Shown: positions 32,372-38,178 of the stretch, one piece after another | How the letters are laid out: each line of letters starts with the position of its first letter | How positions within the stretch are numbered: the first letter of the stretch is position 1 | Assembly: GCA_900550615.1 (NCBI GenBank) | Contig: URSX01000005.1 | Span: 1-38,178 of the forward strand | Source of the DNA: an uncultured Eubacteriales bacterium | Lineage (GTDB): Bacteria; Bacillota; Clostridia; Oscillospirales; Oscillospiraceae | DNA: 38,178 nt | Direction of reading: 5' to 3' | Made by a program: the position numbers and the translations under genes | The notes under the pieces: model-generated | Seen by the model: the letters and a program-made list of their open reading frames with translations, nothing else | The model's database searches: none | Told to the model about the DNA's origin: nothing

Positions 32372-32809
32372 TTATAGCTTTTCTACTTCCCGGCGGAAGC
32401 ACTCGGTATATTTTTCCAACAGACGGATGTGGGTGCAGACCTCCTCCTCCGTCCAGCCGTCGAAGGCCCGGAGCTCGGCGTGGAGGAGGCGGGCGGCGGT
32501 CTGCTCGGCGTAAGCTTGGCCCTTTTCCGTCAGGACGGCCAGCTTGGCCCGGCCCTTGTAGGGCTCCAGGTAGAGAATTCCGTCTTTTTCCAGGGTGCGG
32601 ACGGCGGAGTTCAGGGTCTGCTTGCTGACGCCGGACATTTTGTAAATATCGCCCAGGGGGCAGCGGCCCTCGCCGTCGTAGAGAGCGTAGAGCACCAGGG
32701 ACACGCTGTCGGAGATGCCCAGGCGCAGGTCGGCCAGGTGGTACAGCGAGTCCATTTCGCTGGCGAGATAATTGATGCGCCGCAGCTGGCGGGCGTAGTT
32801 TTTATCCAT
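32372..32809 (-). CDS. MarR-family transcriptional regulator
   Basis: The 145-residue protein is a single winged helix-turn-helix of the MarR fold: GRCPLGDIYKMSGVSKQTLN as recognition region (about residues 48-67), wing LEKDGILYLEPYKGRAKLAV, then dimer helices. It starts at 32809 with AGAGGTG upstream. An earlier frame extension to 32833 has no ribosome site. It is the first gene of a two-gene operon with the MATE exporter and is likely autoregulated through the palindrome in its own promoter. The inducing ligand is unknown. Confidence 0.9.
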   Translation of the reverse strand: MDKNYARQLRRINYLASEMDSLYHLADLRLGISDSVSLVLYALYDGEGRCPLGDIYKMSGVSKQTLNSAVRTLEKDGILYLEPYKGRAKLAVLTEKGQAYAEQTAARLLHAELRAFDGWTEEEVCTHIRLLEKYTECFRREVEKL

Positions 32810-32842
32810 AGCACACCTCTTACCTGAAATCATGTAAGCGCG

Positions 32843-32871
32843 AGTATAGTACGAAATCGTACATTTGTCAA
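32843..32871 (-). promoter_or_regulatory. marR-MATE promoter with operator in the spacer
   Basis: Leftward TTGACA (32866-32871, full consensus), exactly 17 bases, TATACT (32843-32848). The spacer contains the perfect palindrome GTACGA-AA-TCGTAC (32849-32862), ideally placed for a MarR dimer to block RNA polymerase. Confidence 0.85.
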
Positions 32872-32953
32872 GAAAAAATCCATAGAACCGGGCCGTATCA
32901 AATGGCCAAAATTACAAATCCTATGGGACAAACGCATGGATGGAGGAAAACAC

Positions 32954-33550
32954 ATGAAGCGAAAAATACTGATCCCGGTGCTGGCTGCGGCGGTGATAGC
33001 GGCGGTGGCCCTGGCAGCCAGCAGCATCGGGAGAAATGCCGATGCCGGAGACAGGCACATTCTGGTGGCGTATTTCTCCGCCACAGGCAATACAAAAGCC
33101 GTGGCGGAAACGGCTGCCACGGTGCTGCGGGGGGATATCTTCCGCATTATCCCGGAGGAGAGATACTCCGAGGACGACCTGGGCCACGGGGCCGATGCCC
33201 GGGTAACCCGGGAGCAGGCCGACCCGAACAGCCGCCCGGCTATCAAGAACCGGGTGGAAAACTGGGACCAATATGACACCATCGTTATCGGCTATCCCAT
33301 CTGGGGCGGCGACGCTCCCCGGATCGTCAGCACCTTTGCCGAGAGCTACGATTTCACGGGGCGAAAGGTGGCGGTGTTCTGCACCTCCGGCAGCAGCGGC
33401 GTGGAGGAGAGCGAGGCAAACATTCAGGCGCTGCTGCCGGAGGCGGTCTTCCTTCCGGGGACGCGGTTTGAAACGGATGCGTCCGTGGCCGATGTCCGGG
33501 CCTGGGCGGCGGAGGCAGGGCTTGTGAGCGCGCCCGCCAAAGCCTCGTAG
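32954..33550 (+). CDS. Membrane-anchored flavodoxin-like protein
   Basis: The 198-residue protein has an N-terminal hydrophobic segment (residues 5-24, basic residues before it) with no lipobox Cys, followed by a flavodoxin domain. The FMN phosphate loop is YFSATGNTKAVAE (about 37-49), the isoalloxazine-side region is GYPIWGGDAPRIVSTF (about 107-122), and FCTSGSSGVEESEANIQALL follows. Flavodoxins carry electrons via FMN. This one is likely tethered outside the membrane (inference), as seen in several Firmicutes. It starts at 32954 with GGAGG 7 bases upstream. It is divergent from marR and followed by a terminator. Confidence 0.85.
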   Translation: MKRKILIPVLAAAVIAAVALAASSIGRNADAGDRHILVAYFSATGNTKAVAETAATVLRGDIFRIIPEERYSEDDLGHGADARVTREQADPNSRPAIKNRVENWDQYDTIVIGYPIWGGDAPRIVSTFAESYDFTGRKVAVFCTSGSSGVEESEANIQALLPEAVFLPGTRFETDASVADVRAWAAEAGLVSAPAKAS

Positions 33551-33574
33551 AGCCTGTCGCGTGGGGCGGTTACA

Positions 33575-33623
33575 GAGAGACCCACCCTCCCATCCGAAAC
33601 GGATAGGAGGGCGGATCTCTTTT
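33575..33623 (+). terminator. Terminator of the flavodoxin gene
   Basis: A long stem of about 21 pairs (33576-33596 with 33600-33620) including G-T pairs, followed by TTTT. About 25 bases after the stop. Confidence 0.75.
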
Positions 33624-33653
33624 GGAAAGGGGTATGAATGGTGTATTGCGTTG

Positions 33654-34529
33654 TCAGGAGTGCTCCTCTGCCCAGAGCTTTTCTGCCTCGGGTTTCCAGC
33701 ATTCGGCGTAGGCCTTGCGCTTTTCGCACAGGTGCTCGGCGGATTCCGGTGCCTCCAGATCTGTGGAGTGGGTGCCGCTTTCGGCCACCAGCTTCGGCAG
33801 CACGTCGGGATTTTCCAGCATGGGGCAGGGGCGCAGATGGTTGCCGTTGAAGGGTTGGCCCTGGCGGTACAGCTTGAATAGCGGCTGCTGCAGGCACTCC
33901 AGGAAGCTCTTTTCCCGGATGTTGGCGCTGGAATAATGGATGAACACACAGGGCTCCACGTCCCCTGCGGCATTGATGTGGCAGTAGATCCGGCCACCGG
34001 CCACACAGCCGCCGGCGCACTCACCGTCGTTCTGAAAGTCGATGCAGTACAGCTCCTTTCCGCCGGTGATGCCGCGAATTTCCCGGACGCGGTCCTTCAT
34101 GTACGCTCTCTGCTCCGGGGTCAGCAGCAGAGAGGTGTCGGCGTTCAGGCCCACGGGTATGTAGTGGAAGTATCAGGCAAACACGCAGCCCTTGGAGATC
34201 AGCAGATCCAGGAAGTCATCGCTGGTGACCACCTTGTAGTTTCGGCTGGTGTAGCAGATGGACACACCGAAGGGGATGCGGTGGTTGTGCATCAGGTCCA
34301 TGGCGTCCAGGGCCTTCTGGAAGTGGCCCTGACCCCGGCGGCCGTCGTTGGCCGCCTCAAAGCCCTCCACGCTGATGGATACAAAGAAATTACCCACCCG
34401 CAGCATCTCCCGGCAGAACTCCTCGTCGATGAGGGTGCCGTTGGTGAAGGCATGGAAGGCCATATCCCGGTGCTTTTCACACAGGCGGATGATGTCCTTG
34501 GGAGAGGGTGCAGGGGCGCCCTCTCCCAC
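33654..34529 (-). pseudogene. Radical SAM/SPASM protein, 5'-truncated with in-frame TGA
   Basis: One frame reads leftward from about 34510 to 33654, broken only by TGA at 34173-34175. Its protein has the mid and C-terminal parts of a radical SAM enzyme: KDIIRLCEKHRDMAFHAFTN, FVSISVEGFEAANDGRRG, ISKGCVFA-stop-YFHYIPVG, and the Cys-rich auxiliary-cluster region GECAGGCVAGGRIYCHINAA, then GDVEPCVF. In relatives I recall, the stop position is Trp (FAWYFHY), so one base change (TGG to TGA) explains it. The N-terminal part with the essential CxxxCxxC cluster is missing, replaced before about 34505 by a hairpin from the neighbouring gene. Not functional. Confidence 0.85.
34500..34527 (-). terminator. 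Hairpin at the deacetylase / radical SAM junction
   Basis: GGGAGAGGG (left) and CCCTCTCCC (right) form a 9-base stem with a 10-base loop, just after the deacetylase stop reading leftward. No T run follows. The radical SAM frame begins directly after the stem, so the tail was probably lost in a deletion. Confidence 0.45.
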
Positions 34530-34533
34530 TGTA

Positions 34534-35136
34534 TTATCCGGCGGATTCCGATTCTGCCTGCACCGGTGTCTGCCGTCCGGCGTGGTCGATGGTATAGTTT
34601 TCGGTATAGATCAGCTGGCCTATAGGCACCACGGTATAGCCGTTCTGGCTCATAAACTCCAGGATGGAGGGCAGGGCCTCCGGTGTGTGGAGCGCGGCAT
34701 TGTGGAACAGAACGATGCTCCCCGGCTGCAGGTGCTCTGTGACCCGCTTGTATATAGTCTGGGCATCGTAATCCTTCCAGTCCAGGCTGTCCACGTCCCA
34801 CTGGATGGGCTCCATGCCCATGGAGCGGATGGCAGAGATGACGTGGTCGTCATACTCGCCGTAGGGACAGCGAATCAGCTTGGGGGCGATACCTGTAATG
34901 GCCTTGACCTTTTCGTTGCAGGCGGTGACATCGGCAACGATCTGCTCGGCGGAGAGGGCGTTGTAATGGTCGTGGTGGTTGGAGTGGTTCATGACCTCCA
35001 TGCCCGCCTCGTGCAGCGCCTTTACGGACTCCGGGAATTTATCCACCCAATCCCCCACCAGGAAGAATGTGGCCTTTACATTGTGCTCGGTGAGAATATC
35101 GATGAGCATCTGCGTATCCTCGTTCCCCCACGGTGA
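34534..35136 (-). pseudogene. 5'-truncated polysaccharide deacetylase (PdaB-like)
   Basis: About 200 residues match a NodB-type deacetylase: WGNEDTQMLIDILTEHNVKA, TFFLVGDWVDKFPESVKALH, the metal motif MNHSNHHDHYNALSAEQIV, RCPYGEYDDHVI, MEPIQWDVDSLDWKDYDAQT, and GSIVLFHNAALHTPEALPSI. The family's first motif with the catalytic Asp (FD-A/D just before WGNEDT) and the membrane anchor are missing. Upstream, the frame runs into the terminator hairpin of the ECF gene. The apparent start at 35187 lies in that hairpin and is not real. The C-terminus looks complete. A deletion between the terminator and the gene interior best explains it. Confidence 0.8.
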
Positions 35137-35139
35137 TAG

Positions 35140-35178
35140 AAAAGTGCGGCAGTTCACACAGAACTGCCGCACTTTTTT
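35140..35178. terminator. Terminator of the ECF transporter gene
   Basis: Perfect arms AAAAGTGCGGCAGTTC (35140-35155) and GAACTGCCGCACTTTT (35161-35176) with a 5-base loop. It ends leftward transcription from the ECF gene 20 bases upstream and could also stop rightward transcripts. Confidence 0.85.
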
Positions 35179-35197
35179 TAAAATCATCGTACTTGGC

Positions 35198-35767
35198 TCA
35201 TACCGTCTCGGCTGCGGACTCGGATTTGGGATGGGTGAAGCGAACCAGCTTTGCCCGGTCCAGCAGCACCATCACTGCGGGGATCAGAACCAGCTGCAGC
35301 ACGATGCCGGGGATGGCATTCAGCACGGCACCGGCCAGGAAAGCCTGGAAGGTAAAGGCGCTGCCGGCCAGACCCATCAGGATGAATGTGACAGCACCAT
35401 ATACCAGCCGCCCGGCGACCATAGCCAGGAGGAGGCATTTATACAGGGCCTTGACGCACTGCCACCTGCTCCGGGCATACAGGAAACCGATGACAGCGCC
35501 GTAAGCCGCCATCTCAAAGGCCATGGACACGGCCATGGGATACATAACGGGCATGCTGAACAGCAGCGAGCGCAGCAGGGGCAGGACGAAGCCCATACCC
35601 AGTCCCCACTGCCAGCCGCAGATCAGCCCGCACAGCAGCACGGGGATGTGCATGGGCAGCAGCATTTTACCGATGGTGGGGATCTGTCCGGTAAAGAAGG
35701 GCAGCACCAGCCCTATGGCCAGGAACAGAGCGGAAGGGACGAGGTTTTTAAGGGCTCGGGTCTTCAT
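35198..35767 (-). CDS. ECF transporter S component
   Basis: The 189-residue protein has about six membrane spans. It has the opening LVPSALFLAIGLVLPFFTGQ, IPTIGKMLLPMHIPVLLCGL and ICGWQWGLGMGFVLPLLRSL, typical of substrate-binding (S) subunits of energy-coupling-factor vitamin transporters. The vitamin is not certain. The shared EcfA/A'/T module is not in the window and is probably encoded elsewhere. AAAGGAG lies about 10 bases before the ATG. The gene follows iclR by 60 bases on the same strand and could be co-transcribed. No riboswitch fits in that gap. Confidence 0.85.
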   Translation of the reverse strand: MKTRALKNLVPSALFLAIGLVLPFFTGQIPTIGKMLLPMHIPVLLCGLICGWQWGLGMGFVLPLLRSLLFSMPVMYPMAVSMAFEMAAYGAVIGFLYARSRWQCVKALYKCLLLAMVAGRLVYGAVTFILMGLAGSAFTFQAFLAGAVLNAIPGIVLQLVLIPAVMVLLDRAKLVRFTHPKSESAAETV

Positions 35768-35827
35768 GATTCATAACTCCTTTGCTTACGGTTTGCTGTG
35801 CAGAGGCGGGGGCGCCGCTGCGATCGT

Positions 35828-36589
35828 TTAATGGCGGGACTCTGCGTTCTGGATCTCCTGGGAGATACGCTCGGCGTACTTCATCACCAGCTGCCGGGCG
35901 TTTTTGTACGCCTCGTCATCCATCCGCGCCAGCGGCGCAGACACGGACATGGCGAACAGCAATTTGTCACCGCTGCAGTAGATGGGAGCCGCCACGCAGC
36001 GCAGACCCGCGTTAAAGGCCTGATCGTCCAGCGCGTAGCCGTCCTGCCGGGCCTTGCGCAGCAGGGTCAGAAACTCCTCCTGGGTCTGGGGAATGGCGCT
36101 TGCGTTGCTTTCATATACCCATTTCTGCGCGGCCTCGCTCATATGGCTGAGGAACACCCGCCCCACGCCTGTGCAATAAATGGGGAAAGGGGTATACACC
36201 GGGAAACTGGGCCGCAGGATGAAGTGGGTTTCGGCGGTGTAGATGTTGGTGATCTGGTTGCCGGAGCATGTGGCCACGTTCACGTTCTCCTGGGTGATGC
36301 GGCACAGCTCGTCGGCATACTTGGAGGCAATCTGCTGAAAACGCTGATACTTGCCGCATTTTTGCGAGTAGCTGAGCATCTTGCTGCCCAGGGCATACTT
36401 CTTATTCTCCCGGTTTTGGGACAGCAGTCCCTCAAATTCCAGGCTCTGGATAATGCGGTGCACAGAGCTGACAGGCAGGCCTACCAGAGCGGAAATATCG
36501 GATATTCCCAGCTCCTGGCTGTCATCGGTGAAGCAGTCCAGAATGTCGAAGGCTTTTAACAGGGTGGACATATAGAGGTTGTTGTTCAT
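35828..36589 (-). CDS. IclR-family transcriptional regulator
   Basis: The 253-residue protein has an N-terminal winged helix-turn-helix (residues 1-70: LLKAFDILDCFTDDSQELGI, SDISALVGLPVSSVHRIIQS, LEFEGLLSQNRENKKYALGS) and a GAF-like effector domain (from about 80, with FPIYCTGVGRVFLSHMSEAA and GLRCVAAPIYCSGDKLLFAM). IclR proteins respond to small organic acids and aromatics. It faces bcd across a 376-base A+T-rich gap, so control of the butyrate genes is possible but not shown. TAGGA lies about 8 bases before the start. Confidence 0.9.
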   Translation of the reverse strand: MNNNLYMSTLLKAFDILDCFTDDSQELGISDISALVGLPVSSVHRIIQSLEFEGLLSQNRENKKYALGSKMLSYSQKCGKYQRFQQIASKYADELCRITQENVNVATCSGNQITNIYTAETHFILRPSFPVYTPFPIYCTGVGRVFLSHMSEAAQKWVYESNASAIPQTQEEFLTLLRKARQDGYALDDQAFNAGLRCVAAPIYCSGDKLLFAMSVSAPLARMDDEAYKNARQLVMKYAERISQEIQNAESRH

Positions 36590-36965
36590 GGGGTTTCCTA
36601 CTTTCTAATTATCCAGTGGTTATATTAAGTGTAGCACATATTTTTTAAAAAACAACCGTTTAATCCAAAATTCTACGCCAAAAAACGGAAAATATATAAT
36701 CTAATAAATGGAAAAGAAAAAGCTATCCAGTTCTGATAATGATAGAAAATACTTAAAAAACGCTCAAAATACAATGAAAAACAGAACAAATTGTCATAGC
36801 GCACAAAATTTGCATGATGTATTTGTAAAATTAATTTTCTGAATAACGGAAAAAACTATTACGATTATTTTTGACTTTCGATAGGATAAATCCGCAGAAC
36901 GGAAAAGGGCGGGATGCCTGTTTCTGAATTTCCTGCCCATAAGCGCAGAGTAAGGAGAACAAAAT
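36590..36965. other. A+T-rich divergent promoter region, iclR / bcd
   Basis: This 376-base gap is far richer in A+T than the rest of the window. It holds a leftward promoter for iclR, TTGTTT (36650-36655), 16 bases, TACACT (36628-36633). Rightward, several weak -35-like boxes occur (TTGTCA near 36791, TTGACT near 36868), but none has a good -10 at 17 bases. The imperfect palindrome GCACAAAATTTGC (about 36800-36812) could be a regulator site. No gene or structured RNA is recognised. Confidence 0.5.
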
Positions 36966-38129
36966 ATGGATTTTACGCTGTCGAAAGAGCATGCAATGCT
37001 CCGGAAGATGTATCGCGAATTTGCAGAGAACGAAGTAAAGCCCCTGGCCGCTGAAATCGACGAGGAAGAGCGTTTCCCCATGGAAACCGTCGAGAAGATG
37101 GCGAAGCTGGGTATGATGGGTATTTACTTCCCCAAGCAGTACGGCGGTGCCGGCGGCGATGTGCTGTCCTATGCAATGTGCGTGGAGGAGCTGGCAAAGG
37201 TTTGCGGTACTACCGCAGTTATCGTTTCCGCTCATACCTCCCTGTGCGCTGCTCCCATTTTTGAGAACGGCACCGAGGAGCAGAAGATGAAGTATCTGCC
37301 CGACCTGTGCTCCGGCAAGAAGATCGGCGCTTTCGGCCTGACCGAGCCCGGCGCCGGTACCGACGCCCAGGGCCAGCAGACCACCGCTGTGCTGGATGAG
37401 TCCGGCGAGAACTACATCCTGAACGGCTCCAAGTGCTTCATCACCAACGGCAACGTGGCTGATACCTTCGTCATCATCGCCGTCACCGGCAAGACCACCG
37501 ACAAGCGCGGCCGCACCATGAAGGAGATCTCCGCTTTCATCGTGGAGAAGAACGACAAGGGCTTCTCTCAGGGCAAGCATGAGAAGAAGATGGGTATCCG
37601 CGGCAGCTCTACCTGCGACCTGATCTTCGAGGATTGCGTGATCCCCAAGGATCGTATGCTGGGCAAGAAGGGCGAGGGCTTCAAGATCGCTATGAAGACG
37701 CTGGACGGCGGCCGTATCGGCATCGCTTCCCAGGCTCTGGGTATCGGTGAGGGCGCCGTTGAGGAAGCCATCAAGTACACCAAGGAGCGCGTACAGTTCG
37801 GTAAGCGCATCTCCCAGTTCCAGAACACCCAGTTCCAGCTGGCGGATATGCACACCCGTATGCAGGCCGCTCAGTATGTGGTTTACGCTGCTGCCATGAA
37901 GAAGCAGAACCACGAGCCGTACTCCATGGATGCCGCCATGGCTAAGCTGTTCGCCGCTGAGGCCGCTTCCGATGTGACCCGCCGCGCCGTGCAGCTGTTC
38001 GGTGGTTACGGTTACACCCGTGAGTATCCTGTGGAGCGCATGATGCGCGATGCCAAGATCACTGAGATCTACGAGGGCACTTCCGAGGTCCAGCGCATGG
38101 TCATCGCCAGCAATCTGGGCGTTAAGTAA
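36966..38129 (+). CDS. bcd: Short-chain acyl-CoA (butyryl-CoA) dehydrogenase
   Basis: The 387-residue flavoenzyme is of the acyl-CoA dehydrogenase family: MDFTLSKEHAMLRKMYREFA, FAD/substrate motifs IGAFGLTEPGAGTDA and CFITNGNVADTFVIIAVTG, QLFGGYGYTREYPVERMMRD, and the catalytic base Glu370 in TEIYEGTSEVQR. In butyrate-forming Clostridia Bcd works with EtfAB to reduce crotonyl-CoA to butyryl-CoA with electron bifurcation. The etfB start follows directly, supporting this role. AAGGAG lies 8 bases before the ATG. Codon use is strongly biased (GGC, CTG, AAG), fitting high expression. Confidence 0.93.
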   Translation: MDFTLSKEHAMLRKMYREFAENEVKPLAAEIDEEERFPMETVEKMAKLGMMGIYFPKQYGGAGGDVLSYAMCVEELAKVCGTTAVIVSAHTSLCAAPIFENGTEEQKMKYLPDLCSGKKIGAFGLTEPGAGTDAQGQQTTAVLDESGENYILNGSKCFITNGNVADTFVIIAVTGKTTDKRGRTMKEISAFIVEKNDKGFSQGKHEKKMGIRGSSTCDLIFEDCVIPKDRMLGKKGEGFKIAMKTLDGGRIGIASQALGIGEGAVEEAIKYTKERVQFGKRISQFQNTQFQLADMHTRMQAAQYVVYAAAMKKQNHEPYSMDAAMAKLFAAEAASDVTRRAVQLFGGYGYTREYPVERMMRDAKITEIYEGTSEVQRMVIASNLGVK

Positions 38130-38149
38130 TTGAGGAGGTAAAAGGTAAA

Positions 38150-38178
38150 ATGAAAATCATCGTCACTGTGAAGCAGGT
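38150..38178 (+). CDS. etfB: Electron transfer flavoprotein beta subunit, 5' end only
   Basis: The window ends after about nine codons, MKIIVTVKQ, the usual start of clostridial EtfB, 20 bases after the bcd stop and preceded by GAGGAGG. The order bcd-etfB is standard in butyrate operons. The identity rests on these few residues and the context. Confidence 0.7.

Noticed and set aside
34173..34175. TGA in the radical SAM frame as selenocysteine
   Set aside because: The equivalent family residue is Trp, no SECIS-like hairpin was seen after it, and the gene is 5'-truncated anyway.
35137..35187. Start of the deacetylase at 35187
   Set aside because: These codons lie inside the ECF gene's terminator hairpin and share nothing with the family's N-terminus.

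Overview
The window looks like a chromosomal segment of a G+C-rich gut Clostridia species. Family Oscillospiraceae (a Flavonifractor/Oscillibacter-type butyrate producer) is my inference from the protein sequences. Supporting signs are a butyryl-CoA dehydrogenase gene followed by the first codons of etfB, a T-box leader, strong AGGAGG-type ribosome sites, and sigma-A promoters. I see no tRNA, rRNA, CRISPR array or intact mobile element.

Left end (1-1.8 kb): three hairpin terminators, then a graveyard. It holds the last ~60 codons of an integrase-type transposase, a frameshifted histidine kinase piece, a solute-binding (SBP_bac_3) piece, and a secreted protein cut off after its N-terminal domain. 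Then 2.1-10.1 kb is ordinary: an NhaC-type antiporter divergent from a LysR regulator, a small lipoprotein, rarD, and a leftward group uppP-ftsK-PPC domain gene.

Centre (10.3-25.6 kb): one long rightward cell-surface polysaccharide locus of the Wzx/Wzy type. It holds a PglC-like initiating sugar-phosphate transferase, two DegT-family aminotransferases, three family 4 glycosyltransferases, a Wzy/ligase-like polymerase, a Wzx flippase and an LCP protein to attach the product to the wall. Embedded in it is a complete WbpA/B/E/D (Wlb) route to UDP-2,3-diacetamido-2,3-dideoxy-glucuronic acid. It also has a WbpG-like amidotransferase of clearly lower G+C that should turn an acetamido group into an acetamidino group. 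Its usual HisH2/HisF2 ammonia partners are not in the window.

Right part (25.7-38.2 kb): an EamA transporter, a conserved membrane protein of unknown function with a PAP2 phosphatase, then a full T-box leader in front of a tryptophanase/tyrosine phenol-lyase family enzyme. The leader's specifier loop contains no Trp codon and its TGGT bulge suits a tRNA with discriminator A, so it is not a Trp T-box. Next come a MarR-MATE operon whose promoter spacer contains a perfect palindrome, a membrane-anchored flavodoxin, and a decay zone. The decay zone holds a 5'-truncated radical SAM gene with an in-frame TGA in place of a Trp, and a 5'-truncated polysaccharide deacetylase. Then follow an ECF transporter S component, an IclR regulator, an A+T-rich divergent intergenic region, bcd, and the start of etfB.

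The observations most worth following are the predicted amidino-sugar-acid polysaccharide locus and the T-box upstream of a beta-eliminating lyase.
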